Positions 48,609-57,322 of a DNA stretch of 64,000 bases are shown here, piece by piece. Numbering within the stretch: position 1 is the first letter of the stretch; the number at the start of each line of letters is the position of its first letter. This stretch comes from Pirellulaceae bacterium (GTDB lineage Bacteria; Planctomycetota; Planctomycetia; Pirellulales; Pirellulaceae). The stretch covers positions 62,001 to 126,000 of the forward strand of contig JAQWSU010000051.1 of the NCBI GenBank assembly GCA_029243025.1, in the 5' to 3' direction. A program made the position numbers and the translations under genes. The notes beneath the pieces were generated by a model. The model was not told the origin of the DNA. It was given only the letters and a program-made list of their open reading frames with translations, and did no database searches.

Positions 48609-48881
48609 TCAGTCGCCAACGTAAGGCAAGAGCCCCATGAAACGCGCCCGTTTGATGGCCCGCGTTACTGCTCGCTGACTTACTGCTGAGCAACCCGTTT
48701 TGCGCCGAACGACGATCCGACCGTGTCGATTGACCAATTTCTTGAGCAGATCAACGTCCTTATAGTCGACGAACATCGGACGGGGCCGTTTGCCATCGAC
48801 GAAAATCGGATCCTTCTTCTTTGCTTTCGTTCGGGCGCGCGCCTTTCGTCGCGAGCGAACCGGTCGTTTCTTAAAGGCCAT
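48609..48881 (-). CDS. rpsR: Ribosomal protein bS18
   Basis: A 90-residue protein, with a basic N-terminus ([16 protein letters not shown]) and the S18 core: [38 protein letters not shown] and LLPYVGD at the C-terminus. It is part of the 30S platform. In many bacteria rpsR sits with rpsF and rplI, but here it stands alone, ending in its own terminator. Confidence 0.96.
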   Translation of the reverse strand: MAFKKRPVRSRRKARARTKAKKKDPIFVDGKRPRPMFVDYKDVDLLKKLVNRHGRIVVRRKTGCSAVSQRAVTRAIKRARFMGLLPYVGD

Positions 48882-49006
48882 GTAGGTTTTGTCCTGACAA
48901 TCTATCCGCGGGTTAATGAGCGATTAACTGCAATCCCGAAATTATATCCGTTTGGCAAGGGTACGCAAGTGCAGGCGGCAAACGGTTCTGGCGCTGGAAA
49001 CTTCTA

Positions 49007-49186
49007 GGTGAAGCTGCGGTGAAGCTGCGGTGAAGCTCCACTGTCGTTAAGCAGGCCGGGTGCCAGCGAGGCCGGGTGCCAGCGAGGCCGGGTTCAGTTT
49101 TCGTATTTTAAGCCGCCTACGCCGCTCTCCTGGAGGGATCGGGCTCTGGCAGCAGGATCGGGTTCTGGCAGCAGAATCGGGTTCTC
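49007..49186. repeat. Three different short tandem repeat arrays in one intergenic region
   Basis: Between rpsR and the symporter gene, 310 bp without a gene, are three arrays in a row. At 49007-49039, three copies of GGTGAAGCTGC (11 bp; last copy one mismatch). At 49054-49092, GGCCGGGTGCCAGCGA (16 bp), two copies and a partial third. At 49138-49186, ATCGGGTTCTGGCAGCAG plus one base (19 bp), two copies and a partial third. No coding capacity is seen. Confidence 0.85.
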
Positions 49187-49190
49187 TGAA

Positions 49191-50771
49191 TTAACCAAAG
49201 TGCCTGGCCAGAGTTTCTTTACTCGGCGGCGGGGTGATGAGCGAAACGACAATCATCGTGATCAACGAGCAAATGAAGATCAGCACAACTGGCATGACCT
49301 CATAAATCGCCCATTCCATTCCGGTTAAGTTGTTCATCCAAGTGAGGTCGAGTCGGAGGGCATAGGTGCGATCGGCGCCGAATTGGGCGTCTCGGAATAA
49401 ATAGAGCCAGCAGCCAATCGCCGCCAGGATACTGGCGCAGGCGCCCCAAGCGGTCAGCCGTTTCCAGTACAAGGCGGCAACCACCAGCGGGAATAGGCTG
49501 GCGAATCCACTAAAGCACCAAACGCCCATAGCAAAGACACTCTTGTATCCCATCAGACTCAGCAGGTAAGTTACGATGACGACAAGTACGATGAAGGTTC
49601 TTGCTAGCCAAATCGATTGTCGGTCGCTGAACTTTTCGTGCCCAATGTAATGCCCGACGATGTCATTGCTGAAAATCGATCCCAAGCACAAGAATTGGCT
49701 GTCTAGCGATGACATGATGGCGGCTAGGATTCCTGCCGTCAAAAGTCCTGATAGAACGGGACCGGTTTGGGACTTCACGAGAAATGGCAAGACGGCATTG
49801 GCGGTAACGGTGGGAGGAAGTTTGATGGTGGTGGCCCAAATACCAATCAGCACGCAGGGTACCCAGACAATCATGATGAAAAGTGGATGGCAAATGACCG
49901 GCACTTTAAATGATTTCGCATTCTTGGCTGTCAACCAATGTTGAAATAGATGCGGAAACATGCCTACCGACAGGGGCACGAGTAGATAGGTGAAGAATTT
50001 TGTTTTCGACATGTGAATGCGCGTCACTTTATCAAGTTCGACGCGGGAGGTCACCGTTCGTAGGTTCTCCAGAAAGTCGTCTTGCTTTCCGAGTGTTTTG
50101 GCGATGATCACAAAAGTGACCAAGCCCAATACCATGAAGACCAGGGTCTGAAACGCATTGGCCCAAGCGGTGCCACGCATGCCGCCGAAGAAGACATAGC
50201 AGAGGACGACAGCACAGATCGCGAATGATCCGAGCCAGGGGGGAATGCCTCCGTGGCGGGCAGGGCTGGGATCGCCAAAAGCCTCGAAATTTGGAAAGGC
50301 ACCGGCGGTCATGGTTTGGACAACGGTTCCGCCTGCCATGACGCCAATGAGTAAATAGGGAATGACAAGTCCGACCAAGATTGGAAACAATAAGATGCCG
50401 ATAAAGTCGGAATCCAATCGGTCGCGGAAGTATTCAATCTGGGTGGTATAGCCATACTTACGTCCCAGGGACCAGAGCTTGATACCGATCAGAAAGAAGC
50501 AAAGCGAATGAATGATACCGCTGGAGGAGGCAAGCATTCCGTAGACGCCAATGCCTTCCTTGAAAGCTTCCCCGGATGAACCGACCAATGCGAAGGCGGT
50601 CATCGTTGTGCCAAACAAAGACATTAGCAATAAGAAAGGGCCGATCGAGTGGCTGGCTAGAAGGTAATCCTTCTTGGTGCCGCGAAACATTCGACTCGCC
50701 ATCAAGCCCAACAGTAGCAGCGAGGCAAGGTAGATACAAATGATTACCAGTTGGGTCAGTCCGTCTTTCAT
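49191..50771 (-). CDS. Sodium:solute symporter (SSS family)
   Basis: A 526-residue protein with about thirteen hydrophobic segments and SSS hallmarks (LLASHSIGPFLLLMSLFGTT, FGGMRGTAWANAFQTLVFM, AIMSSLDSQFLCLGSIFSND). It would use the sodium gradient to import a small organic solute; the substrate is unknown. Its start overlaps the stop of the small DUF3311 gene by four bases (ATGA), a common pairing in this family. Confidence 0.9.
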   Translation of the reverse strand: MKDGLTQLVIICIYLASLLLLGLMASRMFRGTKKDYLLASHSIGPFLLLMSLFGTTMTAFALVGSSGEAFKEGIGVYGMLASSSGIIHSLCFFLIGIKLWSLGRKYGYTTQIEYFRDRLDSDFIGILLFPILVGLVIPYLLIGVMAGGTVVQTMTAGAFPNFEAFGDPSPARHGGIPPWLGSFAICAVVLCYVFFGGMRGTAWANAFQTLVFMVLGLVTFVIIAKTLGKQDDFLENLRTVTSRVELDKVTRIHMSKTKFFTYLLVPLSVGMFPHLFQHWLTAKNAKSFKVPVICHPLFIMIVWVPCVLIGIWATTIKLPPTVTANAVLPFLVKSQTGPVLSGLLTAGILAAIMSSLDSQFLCLGSIFSNDIVGHYIGHEKFSDRQSIWLARTFIVLVVIVTYLLSLMGYKSVFAMGVWCFSGFASLFPLVVAALYWKRLTAWGACASILAAIGCWLYLFRDAQFGADRTYALRLDLTWMNNLTGMEWAIYEVMPVVLIFICSLITMIVVSLITPPPSKETLARHFG

Positions 50772-50995
50772 TCCGCCTCTCCATCAGTTGAGGGTTCTTC
50801 GACGTACTCCAAGTGGGATGGCCACGCATAAATCGTGGCTAAATACCAGACCATCACGGCGCAGATTGAAATACCCGCGTGCCACAACAGCCCAATGGGA
50901 ATGAAACCGAAAACCAAGGTGGCATCGGTCCAGAACCAATTGTCTTGGTGAACTAAAAGTAGGACGACAACAAGAGCCCAGATGATGTATTTCAT
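50768..50995 (-). CDS. DUF3311 small membrane protein
   Basis: A 75-residue protein with two hydrophobic helices (YIIWALVVVLLLVHQDNWFW and GISICAVMVWYLATIYAW). The pattern matches DUF3311, found just upstream of SSS symporters and thought to be an accessory subunit. It is translationally coupled to the symporter by the ATGA overlap. Confidence 0.85.
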   Translation of the reverse strand: MKYIIWALVVVLLLVHQDNWFWTDATLVFGFIPIGLLWHAGISICAVMVWYLATIYAWPSHLEYVEEPSTDGEAE

Positions 50996-51144
50996 CGCTT
51001 TACGACCCGTGAATTCATTTGAGTGTCCGTTGAGTGGGAATCCGTCGGCAAGGGGGGTAGTCTACTTGATCGCGTGTTCCCAGGCCAGTCAAGCAAAGCT
51101 TGCAAGTTGACATTGAGACATTTGACCCACTGCTTGGGTTCCCC

Positions 51145-51690
51145 TCAGCACGGTGATACGATTTCTAGTAGTTCGACGCCCGGTTCACCATTGCAGTAGA
51201 TTAATGCCGTACGGCCGTAGGTCAACGTTGACGGAGTCACGTCAAACTGGTTGGCAAGGTCGGCTCCACATTGGATTTGATAGAGCTGGCAAAGTTCCAC
51301 GACACGTAGCACATTGTTTTGAATCAACACGCGACCCAGCGGGATCGACTCCGATACAATTTCTTCGCGGACCTTGGTTTTCAGGCAACTGAGATGAAGT
51401 CGAACAATGCCGAATTGCACGATCTTCTGGTCGGATTGGCGTGAGAGAAGGATTTTGCGGCAGTAGGTTCTTTGCTCGCGTTTAACGGAGAGAACTTGGA
51501 CATCTACTTCACTCTGATGATGAGCCTCAACCGTTACTGTCATGTGTTCGTTGTGGTCGAGCAGTCGGCGGTAAGGTTGAGGCAATTCATGGCCGGCAAT
51601 TCGCGTGGACAAACCGAAATGATCGGGATTGTCATAGAAAAGCTGGACGAGTGATTGCAGGTCAGGAGGGGGCGGTGCGTGGGAGCTCAA
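51145..51690 (-). CDS. DUF98/chorismate-lyase-like protein
   Basis: A 181-residue protein with SIPLGRVLIQNNVLRVVELC and TYGRTALIYCNGEPGVELLE, which recall the chorismate pyruvate-lyase (UbiC/DUF98) fold; the assignment is tentative. The only upstream start is TTG at 51690, two codons after an in-frame TGA, without a clear ribosome site. It is the last gene of the cyclase / polyprenyl synthase operon, 40 bp after it, which would fit quinone or isoprenoid chemistry. Confidence 0.6.
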   Translation of the reverse strand: MSSHAPPPPDLQSLVQLFYDNPDHFGLSTRIAGHELPQPYRRLLDHNEHMTVTVEAHHQSEVDVQVLSVKREQRTYCRKILLSRQSDQKIVQFGIVRLHLSCLKTKVREEIVSESIPLGRVLIQNNVLRVVELCQLYQIQCGADLANQFDVTPSTLTYGRTALIYCNGEPGVELLEIVSPC

Positions 51691-51730
51691 CGGTCAAACC
51701 AGATGCTGCGGTGGCGGAGCTGTCGGCGGG

Positions 51731-53602
51731 CTACGAAGCGGCCTGGGTGAGATTGGTGATGGTGGGGAGGATGGCTGCCGGCTGTTGGGCTTCCCGTTCC
51801 AGTACGGTATCGATCAAGTAATAGAGGAGCCGACGCATTTCTTCGGGCTTGATTTCGTCTGCAATTGCCTCGGCACGATCTTGGTGCTTGTCAACGAGTT
51901 TTTGAGCCTTTTCGAAAACCTTCGCTTCTTCATAAAGCTTGCGGACGCGAGCCAGCTTTTCAGAGGCTGGCATGTCGGCTGGCATGTCGGCTGGCATGTC
52001 ACAGTCTTTTTCGGCAAGCGATAGCAGTTCTTGGCGACCCTCAGGCGACTGTCCCTCGAGCGCCAGGGCCCACAACAAGGTCGGTCGGCCGTGGAGTGTG
52101 TCGCCACCTGCCTCCAGCTTGTTGTTTTGGTCGCCTTCCCAGTCTTTTAGGTCGTTGAGAATCTGGAAGGCCACTCCCAGATTACGCGCGAATAGTTTCA
52201 GGGGTTGACGGTAATCGTCTAAGGAAACGGCCAGACGCACGCCTGTGAAAAAGGCAGCCTCAAAAGCAGGTGCCGTCTTTAACGCGTAAATTCGAAGTGC
52301 GTCCAGCGGTGTGAGTTCTTTATTCTTGGAGTCCCGCCAAGCCAGTTCGGCGCCTTGGCCTTCCGCCAGCTTGAGGTGGGCTTGAGCTAGGCAATCCAGG
52401 ATTTCAACGGTGACATCTGGCCCTAGCTCGCCCGCTTCACGACTCACCAATCGATAGCCCATGCCAATCAGGTAGTCGCCTGCGTTAATTGCGGTGGGGA
52501 TTCCGTATTGACGATGCATTGTTTCTTCGCCGTAGCGGAATTTGTCATCGTCTTCGATGTCATCGTGGACGAGTGAAGCTTTGTGAAATGTTTCGATCGA
52601 CATTGCGGCACGCTTAACGGCGTCGAGCTTTTCTTTTGCCAAGTGCTGGGCTCCATCCGCCTGTGTGCCGTGGCCCCCGGTCAACGCATCATGAATTGCC
52701 AAGCTGATGAAGGGTCTGGCGTGCTTGCCGCCTTTCGAGAGAAAGTCGTAGGACAAAGCTTCAGTGGCAGCGATTGGGTCGAGTGCATCCAGGCCATCTA
52801 CCTGGTTCAGTCGAGGCCCCGGCCGTAAACGGGGGGCTAATCGTTCCAGTTCGTCGTCGTTGAACATCGAGGTCGCAGCCCGCATCAAGTGAACATAGCT
52901 GCGAGTCGGTTGTAGCGACCGCTGAGGCTGGATGTTAATCATCTCCGTCACCCAATCCTCGTCCACCGACGTGTTTCTGCAGTCGCTGGAAAGGAGCGGA
53001 ATCGCCATGCACGGGATGCCTGCAAGGAGTATTTTGTCAATTGCTTTTTCAAGAACGTTCAAGCATGCCACACCGACGATTGCGTCAACATAGCCACTGA
53101 CAATAATCTTGAGTACGACGGGAGAGCCCTCCGCGACCAGTACTCGATAGCCCATTTCCTCGGCAAGTGTGCGGAAGTCGGCGATGCTGCAGGCACCACA
53201 TGTTTTACAATCAAGGCCGAAATCGTCGTAGTCGGCCGGACAGCCTTCCGCGTGCTTCAGACAGTGTGGCAGCAGGAACAGGCGTCGCTCTGGAGGAATG
53301 TGGGCCACTTGCTCTTCCCAAAAAACGGACGAAAGTACAACCATCGTCCAGCCCAAATAGCCTTCACCCAGCTTTTGTTTGTCGAGCAGTTCCCGAGCTA
53401 TCTGCTCCATGTTGTCTTTGGTCAGGGGAACCGATTTGTCGATTTTCGCGACAATGTCGCGGCATTGTTGACGCAAGTCGTCACGCAACTCACGCGACTC
53501 AGGCACCAACTTTAAATGGGCCGTCTTGCGACGCCGTGATTTTTTCTTGCGTTCGCCATCAGGTTGTGTTGAGTTTACTCGAGGTGCCGGTGCCGTAGCC
53601 AA
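51731..53602 (-). CDS. DUF116-polyprenyl diphosphate synthase fusion
   Basis: A 623-residue protein from a TTG start at 53602 (AAGGGCGG upstream). After a basic leader, residues ~25-240 are DUF116, with LPHCLKHAEGCPADYDD and LDCKTCGACSIADF, a Cys cluster. Residues ~265-600 are a trans-prenyl synthase: first Asp-rich motif HDDIEDDD (~344) and second NDLKDWEGD (~482), whose first Asp is Asn. It would condense IPP with allylic diphosphates; chain length is not predictable here. The segment CDMPADMPADMPASEK comes from a 12-bp triplicate repeat. It lies 15 bp downstream of the cyclase gene. Confidence 0.88.
   Translation of the reverse strand: MATAPAPRVNSTQPDGERKKKSRRRKTAHLKLVPESRELRDDLRQQCRDIVAKIDKSVPLTKDNMEQIARELLDKQKLGEGYLGWTMVVLSSVFWEEQVAHIPPERRLFLLPHCLKHAEGCPADYDDFGLDCKTCGACSIADFRTLAEEMGYRVLVAEGSPVVLKIIVSGYVDAIVGVACLNVLEKAIDKILLAGIPCMAIPLLSSDCRNTSVDEDWVTEMINIQPQRSLQPTRSYVHLMRAATSMFNDDELERLAPRLRPGPRLNQVDGLDALDPIAATEALSYDFLSKGGKHARPFISLAIHDALTGGHGTQADGAQHLAKEKLDAVKRAAMSIETFHKASLVHDDIEDDDKFRYGEETMHRQYGIPTAINAGDYLIGMGYRLVSREAGELGPDVTVEILDCLAQAHLKLAEGQGAELAWRDSKNKELTPLDALRIYALKTAPAFEAAFFTGVRLAVSLDDYRQPLKLFARNLGVAFQILNDLKDWEGDQNNKLEAGGDTLHGRPTLLWALALEGQSPEGRQELLSLAEKDCDMPADMPADMPASEKLARVRKLYEEAKVFEKAQKLVDKHQDRAEAIADEIKPEEMRRLLYYLIDTVLEREAQQPAAILPTITNLTQAAS
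51965..52000. repeat. In-frame 12-bp tandem repeat, three copies
   Basis: GGCTGGCATGTC occurs three times, at 51965, 51977 and 51989, within the polyprenyl synthase C-terminal region. It encodes repeated Met-Pro-Ala-Asp and keeps the frame. Confidence 0.95.
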
Positions 53603-53617
53603 GTTGCCGCCCTTCGC

Positions 53618-55474
53618 TTAGTGAGTGAGTTGAGCTGGAGTGAGTTTTCGGTCGGCGGGTGGAATCATCTGTCGCACGGCGGAACCGAGTGTTGAAACCA
53701 GAAAAATCAACGGGTACAAGTCTTCATAATACCAAAGCTTGGCGAAGTAAAAACCGATTGGGCTGGGTTGTCGATGGCGATTCGCGTTAACTTCTTCTAA
53801 CAGCCAAGCAATGCCGGTTTCTACGGATTTTTTTACTCGCTCGTCGCGATGCATCTCAGGCAGCAATGCTTCTACCGCCAGAGCTGTTTCTTCGATACTA
53901 CTCAACAGCTGAGATTCACCCGAATCCAGGTCCCGTAAGCCACCTCCCCAGCCTCCGTCAAGATTTTGTAAATTTAACAGGCCAATACGTCCTTTTTGGG
54001 CCAATGGGTGATCCGACTTACCCAGATCTGTGAAGCCCCGCAACACCTTGGCGGTTCCATAAATCGGGTTTTCGTCATTGGTGCGATCTTGGTTGCCAAA
54101 CCAAAGCGGCGTCCAGGTCCCATCTGGCAGCTGTTTACGCCCCAAAAATCGCAGGCCGCGTTGGACGGCCTGGTTCCATTCGGACGGCTCGATGAGATGG
54201 TGCCACGCTTGCAGGGCTCGCAAGGCGTGCGCTGTTAGATCGCTTCCGCTACGGTCGAATGGCAGCTTCCCCCAACCCCGGCAGAAGGTCGGCCAGCCTC
54301 CATCTCGATTTTGTAGATCCAGCAGCCATTGGATGCCAGCCCTGGCTGCCGAAATAATTTTCTGTTTTTTTTCATCGGTGGTTGTGTCCAAGTCGACGAC
54401 TTTCCGAAGAGCCAAGAGCGCGCCCGGTGTGTCATCCGAATCTGGGACCGCACCGCTCAGGTCCGACCAGCCCCAGCCTCCCGGGGCTGCGCCGGTGAAT
54501 GGATGAGGTGACAAGTGCTGGCAACTCAGCAACCAGTCGATACACGTATCAAGCTTTTCCTCGGCGAAGTCTTGCATTCCAAGCGCATTGAGTGCCAGGG
54601 AAGTGTTCCAGGTCGACAGGTTGGTGTCGATCGGCCAGGAGCCGTCTTCACGAGCTGAGGCCAATAAAAACTCGACGCCTTTTTCAACCACGGGATGTTG
54701 AACTTTGCCTGCTGCTGCCAAGCTCATCACCACGAAGCTGGTTAATGGAATTGCTTCCAAATAGCCCCCGCTTTCGGGTTGCATTCGTTCCAGCACTTCT
54801 AGGCTCGGCTGCAAGGCCAGGTTGCGGGTGATGCGCGAAATAGGATTCCAGGGAGGGCGGTGATGGAAGCGGACCTGACCAATCGCCACGAGTGCCGGAA
54901 TCGCGTAGCTGACGACGGGCAGTTGTAGGAACCGATACATGCTCTGTGGCAAGGCGGCCAGTTCAAAGGGGAGAGGTGAAACCTTGCCCCAAGACACCGT
55001 GCCCGCTAACGCACAGTTTGTCAGGATCGGTACCGCAAAGGTTTTGTCCCTGCCGTATCGTTTTTTGAGTCCTTTGATTCCGCCTTGAGCTTCCATGTAT
55101 TGCTCGGCTCGATCAAGCAACCCATTCGTCTCTGCCGGAACTCCTGTCAAACGAAACGCCGCATGGGCCAGCATGCTCGTGGCAATATTGGAATGACTGA
55201 GGTCTGTGTCTCCCCAACCTCCGTCGCTATTCTGTTGCTGCGACAGCCAGCGAAGACCCCGTACGATCGATTCGCTGAGCGGGCCATCGGTCGGGTCGGC
55301 CGAGTCTTGTTCCCATCTTCGTTGCCGCTGCACAATCGACAGAGCGCTGATTGCCGTTGCGGTTGCCAACGCAGAGGATGCGAGTCGGCCCACCCAATGG
55401 GGGCCACTCCGCTCCGCAAGCAGTTCGCGGCGCAGTTGACGATTCGCTTCAAGCAGTCGGATTCGGTCGATCAT
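53618..55474 (-). CDS. shc: Squalene-hopene cyclase-type terpene cyclase
   Basis: The 618-residue protein starts at the ATG at 55474; the TTG 11 codons upstream is not used. The repeats QQNSDGGWGD, GGWGW, LQNRDGGWPTF and LQNLDGGWGG are QW motifs of the family. The protonating DxDDT motif is present as DSDDT (~345-349). It should cyclise squalene to a hopene-like product at the membrane; other cyclic triterpenes are possible. It starts an operon with the DUF116-polyprenyl synthase and DUF98-like genes. Confidence 0.88.
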   Translation of the reverse strand: MIDRIRLLEANRQLRRELLAERSGPHWVGRLASSALATATAISALSIVQRQRRWEQDSADPTDGPLSESIVRGLRWLSQQQNSDGGWGDTDLSHSNIATSMLAHAAFRLTGVPAETNGLLDRAEQYMEAQGGIKGLKKRYGRDKTFAVPILTNCALAGTVSWGKVSPLPFELAALPQSMYRFLQLPVVSYAIPALVAIGQVRFHHRPPWNPISRITRNLALQPSLEVLERMQPESGGYLEAIPLTSFVVMSLAAAGKVQHPVVEKGVEFLLASAREDGSWPIDTNLSTWNTSLALNALGMQDFAEEKLDTCIDWLLSCQHLSPHPFTGAAPGGWGWSDLSGAVPDSDDTPGALLALRKVVDLDTTTDEKKQKIISAARAGIQWLLDLQNRDGGWPTFCRGWGKLPFDRSGSDLTAHALRALQAWHHLIEPSEWNQAVQRGLRFLGRKQLPDGTWTPLWFGNQDRTNDENPIYGTAKVLRGFTDLGKSDHPLAQKGRIGLLNLQNLDGGWGGGLRDLDSGESQLLSSIEETALAVEALLPEMHRDERVKKSVETGIAWLLEEVNANRHRQPSPIGFYFAKLWYYEDLYPLIFLVSTLGSAVRQMIPPADRKLTPAQLTH

Positions 55475-55739
55475 AAAATGAACGCGGATCGAAGGCCAAA
55501 GTTTCAAGTGTGAGGGCGAGCTTTAATCGAGTTTTGCGCGGTTGTGGAAGGTGACGTTCATCACTGCTGAAAGGTTTCGTCTTTCTCCTGAACACAACCG
55601 CATCGCCCAACGGGTGCAAACTCTTAAGCCGATAAAATATTCAGGCGGTGGGAGGGAGTTAACCGTAGCAGTTTAAATGGCCCAAACGCGGCTGTCGAGA
55701 TCTGAGTCGGCGGTTCCTGCCGAATCCCCCGCTCTGTGA

Positions 55740-55745
55740 TATAAT
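55740..55745 (+). promoter_or_regulatory. Possible -10 element of the radical SAM gene
   Basis: A consensus TATAAT lies 111 bases before the radical SAM start in the 380-bp divergent region. No good -35 box at 16-18 bases upstream was found, so the call is weak. The rest of the region holds no gene. Confidence 0.3.
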
Positions 55746-55855
55746 ACGTTGCCGCAATTCAATGGCGGCTCGCGATGTTACCCCTGACGACAGACCGGTG
55801 AGTCTAGCGGTCAGGTAAATTAGCCGATTTTTGATGCTGTAACGTGTGGTCAAAT

Positions 55856-57106
55856 ATGTATTTAAGCTTGACAAAACGGTTGCTGTTCGAGACCGATAAA
55901 CGTTTGCTCTGGAAACTAACGTGGAATATGGGCTTCAAGGGGATGAGGTCCGTACAAAAACATAAACGGCGGCTGAAACGGGGGCAATTTTTTCCCCCGT
56001 TCATCTACATTTCGATTATCAACAGTTGCAACTTGCGTTGTCAGGGCTGTTGGGTCGATGTGGCAGCCCCGCAACACAAGATCGAATTGGATGATTTGGA
56101 TCGGTTGGTGACAGAGTCCAAGGCAATGGGGAATTCATTTTTTGGCATCTTGGGGGGAGAGCCGTTCATGCACCCGGAGATGTTGGAACTCTTCGAACGT
56201 CATCCGGATTGCTACTTCCAGGTGTTCACAAACGGGCACTTTATTTCTGAGGAAGTTGCGAAGCGCCTGCGACGTGTGGGAAACGTTACACCGCTGATTA
56301 GTGTTGAGGGAAACGAAATCGTCAGTGATGAGAGGCGAGGCCGTTTGAATGTGTTGAGCCAGACCATGCAAGGTTTGCAGCACTGTCTTGAAAACAAAGT
56401 AATGACCGGGGTCTGCACGAGTCTTTGCCAAACCAATTATGATCTGCTTACCGAAAAATGGGTTGATCGGCTGATCGAGATGGGAGTGATGTACACCTGG
56501 TTTCATATCTATCGACCGGTGGGACCCGATGCGGCCCCCGAGTTGTGCTTGACACCCGCTCAACAGGCCAAGGCACGGCAGTTCGTTGTCGATATGCGTG
56601 CCAAGAAGCCGATCATCATCATTGACGCCTACTACGATGGCGAAGGTCAAGCCTTGTGTCCTGCCGCAACTGGCTTCACGCATCACATCAGCCCTTGGGG
56701 TGATATCGAGCCATGTCCCGTGATCCAACTCGCAACGGAATCCATACACGAAAAGAGACCCTTACGTGAGACGTTCAACGAATCGGATTTCTTGCGAGAC
56801 TTTCGGCAGACGGCTGCGGAGGCAACCCGAGGCTGCATCGTCCTAGAACGCCCGGACTTGTTAGAGGCTTTGGCGGAAAGACACGGAGCACGCGATACGA
56901 CGGCCCGACAGACGGGGTTTGCCGAGCTTGGTGAAATGGAAACACGACCATCGCAATACGATCCTTCCTGTGAAATTCCGGAAAAGAGTTGGGCCTATCG
57001 CTTAGCAAAGCGATTCTGGTTTAACGATTATGGAGCTTACACGAAGCATTTTCGACGCGAAGATTGGAAGCCGACGCGTCCCGACATGGACGCCAGCGAC
57101 GTTTAG
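55856..57106 (+). CDS. Radical SAM protein with C-terminal Cys cluster
   Basis: The 416-residue protein starts MYLSLTKRLLFETDKRL at 55856 (GTG four codons upstream possible). The radical SAM motif is INSCNLRCQGCWVDVAAP (CxxxCxxC, ~60), with LGGEPFMHPEMLEL and TNGHFISEEVA. A C-terminal region with CPAATGFTHHISPWGDIEPC suggests a SPASM-like auxiliary cluster. It is divergent from the cyclase operon. It does not match HpnH (no DUF3463-like region seen), so its substrate is open. The stop lies in a tandem repeat. Confidence 0.85.
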   Translation: MYLSLTKRLLFETDKRLLWKLTWNMGFKGMRSVQKHKRRLKRGQFFPPFIYISIINSCNLRCQGCWVDVAAPQHKIELDDLDRLVTESKAMGNSFFGILGGEPFMHPEMLELFERHPDCYFQVFTNGHFISEEVAKRLRRVGNVTPLISVEGNEIVSDERRGRLNVLSQTMQGLQHCLENKVMTGVCTSLCQTNYDLLTEKWVDRLIEMGVMYTWFHIYRPVGPDAAPELCLTPAQQAKARQFVVDMRAKKPIIIIDAYYDGEGQALCPAATGFTHHISPWGDIEPCPVIQLATESIHEKRPLRETFNESDFLRDFRQTAAEATRGCIVLERPDLLEALAERHGARDTTARQTGFAELGEMETRPSQYDPSCEIPEKSWAYRLAKRFWFNDYGAYTKHFRREDWKPTRPDMDASDV

Positions 57107-57133
57107 CCAGCGACGTTTAGCCAGCGACGTTTA
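57093..57133. repeat. 14-bp tandem repeat across the radical SAM stop codon
   Basis: CCAGCGACGTTTAG occurs at 57093 and 57107 with a third near-full copy at 57121. The stop TAG is in the first copy, at 57104-57106. Confidence 0.9.
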
Positions 57134-57322
57134 AGGAGCGGATTTTCTAAGGAATTGCCGATTCTGCAATGGGAAGCTTTGCCCAACTGTGACAGCGACC
57201 TTAATTTTTGGCCGTCGTTGTCCGATATAACCCAACGACGGTAAACTTTTCGTAATTGTCATCGCCGCCGCATTTGCCGCTAGCAGCGGCCTCTCACCAA
57301 CAGCCCTGTGCGCTAGTTTTCC

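Noticed and set aside
49007-49186. A CRISPR array
   Set aside because: The units are different, directly adjacent and lack spacers; no cas genes are present.
55856-57106. Assignment as HpnH because of the neighbouring cyclase
   Set aside because: The sequence around the SAM motif and the C-terminus do not match the HpnH pattern I know.
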